The notes below the pieces were generated by a model. It saw nothing but the letters and a program-made list of their open reading frames with translations, had not been told where the DNA came from and made no database searches. Below, one piece after another: positions 1-11,718 of a stretch of 64,000 nt of DNA. Numbering within the stretch: the first letter of the stretch is position 1; every line of letters begins with the position of its first letter. Location: NCBI GenBank assembly GCA_015143295.1, contig CM026557.1, forward strand, positions 42,789,965-42,853,964, written 5' to 3'. A program made the position numbers and the translations under genes. The stretch is from Tetracentron sinense (Eukaryota > Streptophyta > Magnoliopsida > Trochodendrales > Trochodendraceae).

Positions 1-395
1 TTGAGAGAGAAGGGAGGGAGAGAGATTTAGAAGATAGACCCTAGTGATGGGCATTGGGTAAAAATGTCTCTCATTCTCAAGGCATTGAGGTTCACCTAGG
101 GTTCTGAAAAGTTTAACCGTTATTGGACGTGCGTGCAGAAATTTTTTTTTAGGGCCAAGTTCATGGGACATCGCCTATGTTTGTGTTCATTTTGTAAAGA
201 AAATCTTTTTTTCTCAAAAATTCAGGGGTGGCTAGAGCTCCCCGTCCTCCGGCTCCGCCTCTTTCCCAGGCTACACCCTTATTATTGCTATAGTAAAAAA
301 TCAAAATCAAAATCAAAATCAAAATTTCAGGGGGGCTGAAGCCCCCCCCTGGGCCCCATGTGGCTTTGACAGTGGCATGCAATGCATCTACGTAC
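1..395. repeat. Repeat fragment with inserted sequence and (AAAATC)n tract
   Basis: Positions about 85-140 match the end of the 830 bp repeat unit seen at 2550-2620 and 3380-3445 (shared words include GTTCTGA and GTGCGTGCAG). The unit resumes at about 381-395 (TGCATCTACGT), so 140-380 looks like a separate insertion of about 240 bp. The insert holds a simple (AAAATC)n tract at 295-327 and a C/G-rich hairpin around 328-352. No gene was recognised. Confidence 0.5.
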
Positions 396-1799
396 TGTTA
401 ACCTCAAGGTTACTACTCTATGTACCCTTACTAGTTTCAATGATGATACAATAATGAAATGACTCTTGATGTACTAATATTTCCATTAAGTAAGTGCAAT
501 TCCAAAGAAGAAGTTCATCAAGTTCGAAATTCAAGATATGAAAAAGTGAAGAGCTTAAGTGATCAAGGTCAAAGTTCAAGAGCTAGTCCTTCCAAGACAA
601 AAGCTTCAAAAACCTCAAGACAATGCTTGAAGATCCATCAAGAATGAAGCTTCTCTCAAATCAAGATTGAAGACTATCCTTTCATGAAGACTAGTGTCTA
701 AGTTAAAGTGTCTAGGACCTTATAAATGTTCTCAAGACATTGGAAAAGAATTGCTCAAAGATTACCTAGATAGACCCTAGGTGACCTAGTATAATATGGA
801 CATCATTCTAAGGCCCTAAAAATGATTAAAATATTGATAATTTAATTGCCTAAGGGTCCTAACATGTTTCCCATTTTTTTGGTCTCATTACGATGAGTTT
901 ACTGATAAAATTCAGTGAACTCGTTGACGAGTTCAAAAGACTTGTTGACGAGTGGGTGACAAAAAATGAAGCAATTGCTTCTGTCTCCACTCATCGACGA
1001 CTCAAGCCTAATTTTCTCTCACTCGTCGACGAGTGCCTGTGGGAAAAACCTATAACGGCTATTTTTCAACGGCTAGTTCGCATTCAATGCTATCCCCAAC
1101 GGCCAAATTGATTGTCCAAATATAAATAGAGTTGATTTATGATAAAAAGACAACATTCTAAGAATTCCAATCACTGTTATATTGCTCATTCATTACTCAT
1201 AAATTTCCAGCAATCAATACTCTGTTTTCCTTTTGACTATTTAAAATCTCAATCCCTTTCTCTTTGGGCATTCAATTCCAATCAATCTTGAGAGATTGTT
1301 AGCTTTGCATTCAATTCTTATCTAGCTCAGATTAGGAGCTTTCAATTCGGATTTAACATCCTCAAATTTCTTTACTTATTGAAAGTCAAGAATTAGGGAT
1401 TCTTGCACCCTGTAAAGAAAAGTGTCTTCTCTGTAAATCAAGAGAGAGTCTCTCTTGAAGAGGTTATTCTTTAGCCTGTAAAAGGATTACTAGATGTTTT
1501 TCCTGAGTCTGAAAAATGATTGTAAGGCTTGCTCTCTGCCGGAAAAGAAGAGTACGATTAGTGAATCGTGTGAAAATTCTTGAAGCGGAAAAGCTTAAAG
1601 GTGGGGACGTAGGCAAGTTGCTAAACCCCGATAATATATCCAGTGTCTGGTATCTTTATCTCTCTCTCTTCAATTATCTCTGATTTTATTTGGTAGTTAT
1701 TGTGATAAATTTTAATTTCCGCAAATATCACTTAAAGTAAAATTTTATTTTGCCATAAACCCTATTCACCCCCCTCTAGGGTCCATTATCTGGGCATCA
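396..1799 (+). mobile_element. Solo LTR of a Ty1/copia-type retrotransposon
   Basis: A 1404 bp segment starts TGTTAACC and ends GGGCATCA, the TG...CA ends of LTRs. It is flanked by a 5 bp duplication (CGTAC at 391-395, CGTTC at 1800-1804); the uninterrupted repeat unit at 3453 reads CGTTC, so one base of the left copy has mutated. A TATA-like AATATAAATAG lies at about 1119. The 3' part has the pyrimidine-rich ending (TTCACCCCCCTCTAGGG) common just before the end of plant copia LTRs. The upstream half carries repeated CTCGTCGACGAGT-like palindromes (910-1035). No internal domain follows, so it is a recombined solo LTR. Confidence 0.85.
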
Positions 1800-1801
1800 C
1801 G

Positions 1802-3570
1802 TTCATGCTTGGGACGCTTCGAGCTCTACGCGCATTAAATGTGATGAAACCGGTTTCATCATTCCATTTGATGGGACTAACGGATGACGTTTCGGCTGCC
1901 TTAATTTTAACAATCTTACCCCTAAGAAGTGCATTGTGTACGGTCAAGACTCAAACCCTAAGAAGAGGAGAGGGGGTTATCTTAATGGAAAGGCCCAGTT
2001 CAAATGGAGATCCAAAATGTCCCAAAGGTTTCTCACTTCTCTCTCATCAGATCTAAACTGGATTTTAATCGTATACCCATCAATCCCTCGGGGATCTTCC
2101 TGTCATTCGTTGATGGAATAACTCTCCTCCCCACCCGGTAGAACCGGTCACCTATTGACAAAGATGCTCACTCTTTTCAAAATTCACTACCCTTTTATCT
2201 CTATTACTAGCTCACTTAATTTTTTTTTTACTCTTTTTAAATATTTTATGGAAATTGAACATTGTACAAATGAGACTGATAGAACTAGGACTGGTAACAC
2301 AACTACTTAACTGTTCTTTCGATGATCTGGTGGTTTAGGTGTCCTTTATTTCAGAATCTCTAAGTTGGGGGTTGAGTTGGGGGTGTATAGTTCGACCTGA
2401 GCCTTATCTCGCATCTGATGTGAGTTGGGGTCAGATACATTGATCAGGACATATCTTTTGGTTCAATCAGGGCCGTGGTGCTGCCAACTGTCTTTGTGAG
2501 TTCCTTTACCAATTTGTATACTTAGAAATGGCCCTATTCTCAGGGCTTTGGGGGTTGATATGAGGTTTTGAGAAGCTTAAATATTTCTGGAGGTGACTGC
2601 CCAACTAGAGGTGCGTGCAGTACATCTACATTCATGATCGGGCGCTTCGAGCTTTGCGCACATTAAATGTGACAAAACTGGTTTCATCATTCCTTTTGAT
2701 GGGACTAGTGGCCTAAATTTCGGTTGCCTTCTTTTTGACGATCTTACTCCTAAGAAGTGCGTCGTGTATGGTCAAGACTTAGACCCCAAGAAGAGTAGAG
2801 GGTGTTATTTGAATGGAAAGACCCGATTCTAACGAAGATTCGAAACGTCCCAAAGGTTTATCACTTCTCTCTCATTGGGTATAAACTGGATTTTAATCAT
2901 ATACCCATAAATCCTAGGGAATTTTCTTGTCATTCATTGACGGAATTACTCTCCTCCCTAACCGGTAGAACCAGTCACCCATTGACAACAATGCTCCTCT
3001 TTCCGAAAATGCCCTACCCTTTTATCTCTATTACTAGCTCACTTTTTTTTTTACTCTTTTTAAACATTTTATGGAAATTGAACACTGTACAAATGGGACT
3101 GATAGAACTAGGGCCGGTAACCCAAACTTTCAACTACTCTTTCGTTGATATGGTGGTTTAGGTGTCCTTTTCTTTAGAATCTCCAAGCTGGAGGTCGAGT
3201 CGGGGTGTATATCTTGACATGAGCCTTGCCTCAGATCCGATTTGAGAGTTAGGGTCAGATACATTGATCAGGACAGATCTTTTGATTTGATTAGGGCTGT
3301 TGGTGTTGCCATCTATCTTTATGCGTGCCTTTACCAATTTTTACTCTTACAAATGCCCCCCTTCTTAGGGCCTTGGGATTCACCTGAGGTTCTGAGAAGC
3401 TTAACCGTTACTGGGGGTGCCTGCCCAACTGGAGGTGTGTGTAGTGCGTTTACGTTCATGCACAGGTGCTTTGAGCTCTGTGCGCATTAAATGTGACGAA
3501 ACTGGTTTCATCATTGCTTTTGATGGGACTAATGGCTGACATTTTGGTTGCCTTCTTTTGTGTACGGTTC
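1802..3570 (+). repeat. Head-to-tail repeat, unit about 830 bp, 2.1 copies
   Basis: Three unit starts can be aligned by the shared sequence TTCATG plus GCTTCGAGCT or its variants: 1802, 2631 and 3455, spacings 829 and 824 bp. Units share CATTAAATGTGA, GGTTTCATCATT, ATACCCAT, the poly-T followed by ACTCTTTTTAAA, and TCAGATACATTGATCAGG. The third copy stops after about 115 bp near 3570. A further partial copy lies at 7850-8137. The most likely origin is tandem LTR duplication of one retrotransposon family, but no open reading frame proves it. Confidence 0.75.
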
Positions 3571-3603
3571 TGATGAAGGAGTTTTTGGTGTTTTGACACT
3601 TGT

Positions 3604-4080
3604 TTGAATGTCTATAAAAGGTGGAGGCTGGTGTTCGGAGAATTTCCTAAATATATTGGCATCCTTGTTCTAAACTTCGGTTTTACTCCTTTTAGTGTTC
3701 TTCGCCTTTGTCGCACTAAGATGGACCGTTGCACACCTTCTCTATCCTTGCCCAGCAGGTCTGGTAACCTCACGTCAGGGCCTGGGGTCTGGATATTTGA
3801 GGTTCCAGGCACTTCGCCCTCTAGTGCTACGAGGGGGAAACGAGTGATGACATTTCCTGATCACTCAGTGGTTAGGAGGCCGAGACAAAGAGTGCCTGAA
3901 TGTTCCTCGACACTTGCTTTTTTTAGGGTGGAGGTCGTTGCTACACAGACTGAGAGTTTATCTTTGGACTCTGAAGAAGTCCAGCCTGGCCCTTGGAATC
4001 CTAAATTTTGGCTTGGGGAGATGCTCATTCCAGTGGAGGATTCTAGTCTCCGAGAATCGTGCATCACGACTGAAAAATAG
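3604..4080 (+). other. Unidentified open frame inside repeat layer (158 codons)
   Basis: An uninterrupted frame follows directly after the truncated third repeat unit. Its product would be rich in Ser, Pro and Arg, with no domain, signal peptide or membrane segment I recognise. It sits between repeat copies, so it is more likely part of the internal region of a retroelement than a host gene. No splice sites or promoter support it. Confidence 0.2.
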
Positions 4081-4404
4081 ACTTATGGATTGACTGACAG
4101 ATGCATTGACTGATAGACTGGCGATTGACCAATGTATAGTTTATAATGAAATTGATTATCTGTATTTTGAAAATATACCTGAGATTGCTTGCAGTGGGTG
4201 ACCTAGCTATGTTCTTTTGCCTTTAGGGGAAATTGATTAAGCTTAGGTTGATTATTTTTGAGATAGATCTATAATTGCTCGTGATTGATTTTTCCTTGTG
4301 CTCAATGCCCAAGATAGTGTTGGCCTAATGATGTCTGATTGTTGCTAATGATGACACCAGATCGCATATTATTATTAATACAAAGCTTGTATTTGTTTAT
4401 TTTT

Positions 4405-4700
4405 CACTCTTTTGCCCCTGGGGCTTAAAATGTTTTCACCAGGATGGGGTTCCATTGATTTTGTTCATCAATGGGTTAATGATTCTCATTGAGACTACAT
4501 ATTTTTGGTCTTTGTCCCTTTTTTCCTCCTGGACTCTTTCAGGTTTTCACCAGGACTGGGTTCACGTAATTTTTTGCACAATAGTAGGATTGCTGATTCC
4601 TTACTATGCCCGTGAAATTTAAACTTTAATTTTGGTCCCTTTTTTATCCCTAGCCCTTGCGGGTTTTCACCAGGGCTGGGATACAAGCTTTGTATTTTTT
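4405..4700 (+). repeat. Three-copy minisatellite, period about 120 bp
   Basis: The core TTTTCACCAGGNNTGGGNT recurs at about 4433, 4553 and 4665, each copy preceded by a short C/T-rich run and followed by a TTGNTCC-type stretch. It lies in the noncoding part of the repeat layer. The region around it (4081-5240) shows no gene. Confidence 0.65.
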
Positions 4701-5239
4701 CATATTCTACTCTTGAACTTTTCTTTTATAATTCTTCATTCTTCTCCCATCATTGCCTGTCGAGAATTGGGGATGAATGCTTCTGACCATTGATGCTCAA
4801 GTCCTTTCAGAGATCAAAGAGGGCTTAACTTCTGAGATGAAATGTGGTTTGGCTAGAAACGATATAAGGTTCAAAGTTTCTGTTTTGTGAAGGGTAGGGG
4901 CACCCTATGATGTTTACTTGGTGCTGGAATAGAACTAGCTTCTTTGTTCCTCTTGTCTTTTGATGAAGCTTCACCTCGCCTTTGAGCATTTTTTCCTTTT
5001 TTTTTAATTCTTTTTTTTGTACATGGTCGCCTTGTATTGTGGACATTTGTTGTATTGTGATCGAACCTGATTTTTGGTTGCCTACGTACCCATTTTAGGG
5101 ATCAAGTCATGACATAGTTCGGATAAGCTCTACTTTTTGCTTATTGTCCTTTGCTGGTACTTCGTTCTTTGACTCTGGCTTCTGCGCTATTGTTTTGATA
5201 TTCATGGAAGACTATTAGGCTTAAAGGTCTAACTAACAG

Positions 5240-5750
5240 ATTTATATAGCATAAGTATGGAAGGAATTATGAGGGTTTGCCAAGCATAGCCTCCTGTTCA
5301 GGCAACGAGGAGTTAGAGGGACCAATCCCTGGGCTTGAGGGGCGAGGGTTCTCTCTTTACTCTCACCCTTGTCTTCTTTAAGCTCCAAGATCGGTTGCAG
5401 AGCGGCCATGAGGATTACTAGGCGACCATCGGGACCTCTCAGGATGAGATTTGCAGCGCTCTCCAAGAGAGCCGACAATTCTAGGCCGAGCTCGAGTAGG
5501 AGCGTCAGAAGGTGGCTGAGCTGCGTGGCCAAGTCAGAGCCTCATTCAAAAAGGAGAGGCAACACGAGGTGGATCTCGAAAAGCTGCCCTCATTCCTGAT
5601 CTCTCATTACCAAGATGTGTTGAACGACATGGTTGAGGTTGACCGAGTGAAGACACGTCGTCTAGTGATGGAAGATCTTGGGCTGTTGCTGTTAAATCAT
5701 TTTCGTCCTCTGCCTCTGGGTCCCAGGTGGGACTATATATACTGATCTCG
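5240..5750 (+). pseudogene. Possible gag-like coiled-coil remnant
   Basis: In overlapping + frames, 5369-5745 gives charged, helix-prone sequence with heptad-like spacing (AELRGQVRASFKKERQHEVD). Such Lys/Glu-rich coiled coils are common in plant gypsy gag-type or transposon-associated proteins. There are in-frame stops upstream and no zinc knuckle is visible. The neighbouring gypsy pol is on the opposite strand, so this may belong to another element. Identification is tentative. Confidence 0.25.
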
Positions 5751-5829
5751 TGCGCCTTGCATACGTATAACAAAGGTTATTGTACTTATGAAAGGAAGAT
5801 CTACATAGAGGGTGGCTGGGAAGGCCTAA

Positions 5830-7410
5830 TTTTGATTTTTTTGATCCTTCTTATCTAGCTCCTCCTGCTTTTTGTTGTATATCTTCTTTGGCTTTGTTTC
5901 TCTGGCGCTCGCATTGGTGTCCCGTGTTATGTATATCTTCTTTTGTCTATGTGGCTTCGATGTAAGTGGGTTTCCTCCCCTTAGAGACTTCTTTCTATCA
6001 ATTTCACGATTTACTTGTAGTGACTGTGTTTGCACGATCTCAGATCCGTTCACAAGGACCTTGAGGCTCAAATAGCTTCTAGGTAGTATTATATCTTAGT
6101 CTTGCTCTCTTCTAAGGGAACGACCATGAACCTCGGAGCTGTCCTAAATCTCCAAAGGATGCTAGGTAGTTATTTTGTCCATTGTCTTTGTGGAGTCAAG
6201 CCTCTTTTTCTTGGCATCCAAGATGCTTTTGTTTGAGGCCTTTGCCTACCCGTTGCCATGCGGGTAATACAATGTGGAAAACAACTGCCTGGTTTTGAGC
6301 TCTTTACATAGTGACACAATGGTTTTGACGGTTTGCCTTCCATTATCCGAGATGATGGTGTGTGGTACTCCGAACTGACACACTATATGTTTGCAAATAA
6401 ACTTTTTCATGACTATTCTTTGATTCGGACCAGGGGAACCACTTCTATTAACTTAATGAAGTAGTTGGTCCCAACGAGTAGGAAGGTCACATTCCCTTTT
6501 GCACAGGGGAGGGGCCCGACGATGTCCAAACCCCATTGTGCAAAGGGCCAATGACTCGACATCGTCCTCAGTTCAGTTGTTGGCTGGTGGATGGACTGGG
6601 CATGTAATTGGCATTCTCCGCACTTCTTGGCGTATCTCTGCCCGTTTGGACATCGTCCTCAGTTCAGTTGTTGGCTGGTGGATGGACTGGGCATGTAGTT
6701 GGCATTCGCCGCACTTCCTGTCGTATCTCTGCCCGTTTGCTGCATATACGGCAAAAAATATCCTTGTCATATGGCTCGGAAGGTTAGGGTCCGTCCTTCA
6801 TGGAATTCAGCCAAGATTCTCTATATATCATGAGGATGTATGCCCTTCAGATGAGGTCCGCCGTAAAACTTTCGGAACAGTTTGTCGTAACAAATGTGAG
6901 TGCGTCCGCATGTCTATTGTCTGATCTTGAAACCTACCATACCTCCAGCCTATCAAACTCTTGCATCCTGGTTAAAACTATCTCTGTATAGTTGCACATC
7001 TTATCTCTCAACACTCGTAAGTTCCTTCAGAATGATTTACTACCAGTTGCGAGTTACTGTGCACTAGGAGGCTTTTGATTTCAAGGTCAATAGCGCTCTC
7101 AAAAACTGATAGTAAGGCTTCATATTTTGCCTCGTTGTTTGAGAAGGGAAACCCACTCTGACTGATTTCTCAACCGTAACACATTTTGGGTTGATGAGTA
7201 CCGCCCCTACTCCAAACCCGCTGGAATTTGAGGACCCGCCCATGAACATCTTCCAATCCAGCCAAGATTGATGTGCCTCGATCTCAAGGTGATCAAGTTC
7301 CATATCTAAGGGCTCGTGTTCGAGGGATGAGATGGACTTCTTCCACAGGAAAGTCCATGAGGAAATCTACCATCGCTTGTCCTTTCTCGGCTATCCAACG
7401 AGCTTAGATT
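5830..7410 (-). pseudogene. Ty3/gypsy pol remnant: RNase H and integrase
   Basis: On the minus strand the order is: the RT-RNase H tether (KGQAMVDFLMDFPVEE, about 7400-7360), RNase H (FMGGSSNSSGFGVGAVLI, about 7230-7170, first catalytic Asp changed to Gly), the integrase zinc region (CGECQLHAQSIHQP, about 6700) and the integrase core. In the core, WGLDIVGPLP (about 6540) gives the first Asp, SDNGRQ (about 6345) the second, and GNG-AKASNKSIL (about 6255) has Lys where the third catalytic acid should be. Stops and frameshifts are frequent and gag, protease and RT are missing. The element is dead; family membership is secure, lineage is not. Confidence 0.8.
6560..6741 (-). repeat. 91 bp tandem duplication in the integrase zinc-finger region
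   Basis: CATCGTCCTCAGTTCAGTTG begins at 6560 and again at 6651, and the following bases match with few changes. The duplication repeats the coding stretch for the integrase Cys-Gln-His-Ala segment; 91 is not a multiple of three, so the second copy is out of frame. Confidence 0.8.
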
Positions 7411-7450
7411 TCCCCATAACAGTTTTCAAGGGGAATTTACCTACCTGGTT

Positions 7451-7463
7451 GATTCTGATACCA
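7451..7463 (-). other. Retrotransposon primer binding site, tRNA-Met type
   Basis: Read on the minus strand the site is TGGTATCAGAATC, matching the plant initiator tRNA-Met primer motif TGGTATCAGAGCC at 11 of 13 bases. It is followed by the RNase H tether within about 50 bp, so gag through RT has been deleted. It is preceded by LTR-like sequence (7464-7850) with a TATA-like CTATAAATATAGAGG at about 7675 on the minus strand. Confidence 0.65.
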
Positions 7464-7850
7464 CGTGTATGTATTCGAATAGCAACACTTCTGATCCTCT
7501 GGAATTATTGGGCAGGATACCCTGCGAATACACTTTGACGATCAAATCGATAACGAAGTGATGAAGGGGGATGGAAAGAAGAAAAAAGTAAATGTTTGGG
7601 GTTTTAGAAGGGTAGAGACTCAAAGTGTGCTTGAGTTCGGGAGGATGTAGATCCCTTTCTCTACTCTCTACCTCTATATTTATAGGAAGCAGATTAGGGT
7701 TGGCCAGTTGTCTTTCTATTTCCATTTCTGACTAGAATAGAAGTATTTTCATTAACATAAAGTCCTGCCAGTGAGGTTGTAGATCGAGTTTCCTCTTTGT
7801 ATAAGGGAATGTCTTGATCTGATACAGAATCTTGAGAGTTGGATTGATTT
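7464..7850 (-). mobile_element. Probable 5' LTR (R-U5 part) of the minus-strand gypsy element
   Basis: The segment ends next to the tRNA-Met-like primer binding site and contains a TATA-like box, giving the promoter-R-U5-PBS order expected for a 5' LTR on the minus strand. The outer LTR boundary and a matching 3' LTR were not found. Confidence 0.5.
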
Positions 7851-8137
7851 AAACTGCTCTTTTGATGATCTAGTGGTCTAGGTGTCCTTTACTTCAGAAT
7901 CTCTGAGCTGGAGTTCGAGTCGGGGGTGTACATCTCGACCTGAGCCACCTCGGATCCGATGTGAGAGTTGGGTCAGATACATTGATCAGGACAAATCTTT
8001 TGATTTGATTGGGGTCGTTGGTGCTGCTAGCTATCTTTGTGCATGCCTTTACCAATTTTTAGGCTTATGTTTTACTTGTAAATTAAGTTCTCTCTTTTCA
8101 TAAGGGAGGCCGACTTCTAATGGTGTATTTAGGTAGT
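7850..8137 (+). repeat. Partial copy of the 830 bp repeat unit
   Basis: This stretch matches 2315-2530 and 3145-3355: shared words include GTCTAGGTGTCC, TTCAGAATCTC and TCAGATACATTGATCAGG. It is cut short at its right end by the LINE that begins at about 8145. Confidence 0.7.
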
Positions 8138-8144
8138 AGATGTC

Positions 8145-10082
8145 TAAAGGGACTTTCTAATTCTAGTGTTGAAGAAATTTGGCTTCAGTGAAATTTTTTT
8201 GAAACTTATCAAAGGTTGTATTTCTTCTCCATTTTTTTTGGTTATAGTACTTAATGGTAGATTGCATGGTTTTTTCAAGTCTTCCCAGGGTCTGAGGCAA
8301 GGTGATCCTTTATCTCCAGCTCTATTCATTTTGGTCGAAGAGGTTCTGAGTAGAGGCTTGAAGAATATCTTTCAAGCCGGAAAGAAAGTGGGGTATTATA
8401 GGACTTTGAAAAATGTTATTCCTATTTCCCATTTATTGTTCGGAGATGATACTCTCATCTTTTGCAATGGGTAGAAAAGATCTATTATTAAGCTTTTTAA
8501 ATTCTTGTCTGATTATGAAGCAGCTTCTGGGCAAAAGATTAATAAGCATAAAAGTGTGGTGTATGTGGCTAAAAAAAAATGAAAGGGAGAGGAGTAGTCT
8601 GGTTAATAGTTGTGGGATTTCTATTGATAAGTTCCCGTTTCGTTATTTGGGGATTCCCATTTTCCATGGTCGTATGAAGAATATTTACTTCAATTATATT
8701 ATTGACAAGGTCCAGAAAAAGATGGAAGGATGGAAAGGGAAAATGTTATCGAATGGAGGGAAACTTGTCGTGTTGAAGCATGCTTTATCTTCCATGCCGA
8801 TTAATAGCTTGATGAGTTTCAACATTCCTATAGGAGTTATTCGAGGAATTGAAAGTACTTTTACTTTCTTTTTTCTGGAATGATAGTGATGGTAATAATA
8901 GAACTCTTTGAGTGTCTTGGGATAAAATTGCTAAACCGTGTGGAGAAGGCGGCTTGGGAATTCGTAAATTGGAAGATGTAGCTAAGGCTTTCAGAATGAA
9001 GATGACTTGGAAACTAATTTCCAAAAAGGGGTTGTGGAGCAACTATTTCAGAAGTAAATATCTGAATAATAACTACCGTTGGATGATTGAGAGCTTCTTG
9101 AAGGGTCCGAAAACTTGGCTTGAGATTGGGCGATGGGTTAAGAGTACGATGATGAACTGTAAATGGTTGATAGGTAATGGTGAATCTACAAATTTTTGAT
9201 TTGATATTTGGTTGGAAGATGCACCTTTGATTGATGTGGCTATTGAGTGTCCAAAATTTTTTCCTATGGTTAAAGAAAGTTTGAGTAGAGGATGTTGGCG
9301 AGAAGAGGATATGAATTTGCTTCCTAGAGATATGCAACAAACCCTTTACCATAACCCTATTGTTTTATCTTTCCAAGAAGACCGTATTATTTGGGAAAAA
9401 GAAAGTTCGGGGAGATTTTCTTCCAATTCATGTTGGGAGTGTGTTCGTGAAGTTTTCCCTAAAGTTAGATGGGGTCATGTTATTTGGAAAGAGGGTATTA
9501 ATATCCTTTCAAAATTTCAGTTCTGATTTAGAAGATGTTTCATAATGCCATTCTAGTGGATAGCAATGTCCAATCCAAAGGTATAAATTTACCTAGCAAG
9601 TGTGAATGTTGTTTCAACCCTAATAGTGAGTATATGTCCCATCTTTCTTGTAAAGGATAGATGGCTACTAAGATTTGGAGAAGAGTGGGGCATGCACTAA
9701 ACATTCAGTATTTTGAAGAGGATACAGTTCAGCTAGACTTATGAGATTTTTTCAGGAAATTCATAGTGGTTCGTTTAGAGGTTTTCTGTGCAATGTAGTT
9801 CCTATGTTTGTGTGTTGGGAGCTTTGGATTTTTTGAAATAAATCGAGGTATGATAATTTCAAAAGGCCTTTCAAAGACAATTTGAAAAGAATCAATGATT
9901 GGGTGAAAGGCTCAGCAAATAACTGGAAGTTCACAAAAAATTTCAGCTCTAAGGACAGAGAGTTAGGATCCTATTTTGATATTCAAGCTACTAGTTCCAA
10001 AATGAAGAGGCCTATCATCACCAAATGGTTATGCCCTTCTCCGGGATGGTTCAAACTCAATACTAATGGGGCTGCAAAGAAC
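8145..10082 (+). mobile_element. LINE (L1-type), part 1: RT, zf-RVT, start of RNase H
   Basis: A 5'-truncated non-LTR retrotransposon. Reverse transcriptase motifs GLRQGDPLSPALFIL (about 8290) and FGDDTLIF (about 8440, the catalytic Asp pair) are present. After frameshifts come the thumb and connection (YLGIPIFHGR, GGKLVVLKHALSSMPI, GGLGIRKLEDV) and a zinc-finger-like C-E-C-C segment near 9600. The RNase H domain opens at about 10045 (GWFKLNTNGA, Asp to Asn at the first catalytic site) and is cut at 10082 by an LTR element; it resumes at 22833. AGATGTC at 8138-8144 recurs after the A-rich tail at 26673-26679, a likely target duplication. Confidence 0.85.
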
Positions 10083-11456
10083 TGATCGGTGCTAATTGTT
10101 ACACATTTATGCACCTTAAACTGTATTTATTAATCCCTTTGAGCTCATTTATCCACTATGATACTTTACTTGGGTGTGTTTATTGGTTTCAGGTTAATGT
10201 GAGGAAAAGAATACTAAAATGATAATTTACAAGCTTTAAATTTTATTGTGAATCGCTACCGAGCAAAGATTTGAGCTAAAGAGAAGTTGGAAATGCAAAA
10301 CAACTCTTGTTCGGTGTATGGGGCATAACTTCTTAACCGTAGCTCCGATTTAGGCCCATAATATATCAAATCGACCAGCTCGAAAATATCTACAACTTCC
10401 ATCAAGGAAATTTTGTTAAATTCTAAACCCAACGATCGATTGGCGCCATTTTGGCAGATCGATTGGAGGTCGCCATTTTGGTTGTGTTGGAAAGTGCGAA
10501 AATTGGATTTTTGAGCTCGTTTTAGATGTTTCTTAAGCTATACTCCATAACGAATCTCTCTCTACAAAAAGGAAAGCATTCTACCATGCAAAAGGTTCTG
10601 AATTTTGAAGATTTGAAGAAGAAAAGGCTCGGAAAATCTGTGAAGGTTGGAGGATGGATTGCTCGCGTTCTTCGTGTTCTTCATCGAAAGCGGTGTTCCT
10701 TGCTCTCGCTATGAACTAATTCATTTTTCTAGGGTTTAGATGAAACCCTAGCCAAGTAACTATGTCTCTTTGTACTTTGTTTTAGTTTATTCAATTGTAA
10801 ACAATGATTGCATTATAAGAGAGTTATTCATAACCAGAGTTTATTGATCATATTCGATTTCAGTGGGATTCTACCATTGTCTTAGGTTTTATTATATTGA
10901 GATTGAAATCATCCATCTTAATTTTTATGTGATTATTAATGTGGATTTTAAGCAATGGTATTACTGTTGAGGAATTAAATCATAGGATGTTTTATGCTAA
11001 GAGAAGACGAGTGATTTCACAACCCTAGTTTAGTGTGTATCACTCGTGCTAACCAAAGATAGGATATGCTTAGGGTCTAATCCCTTGAATCATTCTAGAT
11101 GGATGAGTGGAGTCTTGTAGTCACTCTCATCCCTATTATTTATATTGTGATGGACTTGAATAAATGCATTAAGGACCAGTTATGAAGCCAGTGGTGGATT
11201 CGAACACCCTAGATCTTCTCTCACTGATATATAACTAAAAAATCTTAGTTTAATTAATTAAAATAGAATCTGTTAGTTTAATTTCTACTCTTAGGTTAAA
11301 ATTAATCAAATTAATCAATCTTGTTACCCATTGAGTTATAAATAATCTCGAGAAAAAGGCAACGAAACTAGCGCAGTCCTCTATGGTTCGACACCCCATA
11401 CTAGTCACTATTCTATGGAATTGTAACTATTACGAGGTTTATTTAATTGACGATCA
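10083..11456 (+). mobile_element. LTR A(a): 5' LTR of an Athila-like Ty3/gypsy element
   Basis: Starts TGATCGGTGCTAATTG and ends TTGACGATCA. Two other copies lie at 17332 and 21467. It is followed directly by a tRNA-Asp type primer binding site. By eye it is much closer to A(c) at 21467 than to A(b), so (a) and (c) look like the pair belonging to one insertion. The flanking bases AGAAC (10078-10082) and ACAAC (22834-22838) are an imperfect 5 bp duplication inside the LINE RNase H region. Confidence 0.85.
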
Positions 11457-11461
11457 ATTTT

Positions 11462-11479
11462 TGGCGACATTGCCAGGGA
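11462..11479 (+). other. Primer binding site, tRNA-Asp type
   Basis: TGGCGACATTGCCAGGGA matches the tRNA-Asp 3' end complement TGGCGCCGTTGCCGGGGA at 15 of 18 positions. Athila-lineage gypsy elements use this primer. Confidence 0.75.
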
Positions 11480-11718
11480 TTGCTGGAACGGTTTAGTTGC
11501 TTGATTTAAAAGATTAAATCTGAGTCAATCTTATTCAAAAATCCAAAACTATTTTTTGACACAGATCTTCAAAATCCTCTATTTTGTAGGTACCAAATTG
11601 CTTGGATTGAAAATAGTACTTAGCTAAAAAAATAACAGGGAAGTTGATTATTCTGCAAAGATAAAAGCTTTCCAAATTTTAAATTGCAGAAAGAACTGTA
11701 AGTATTCTCTCACCTTGA

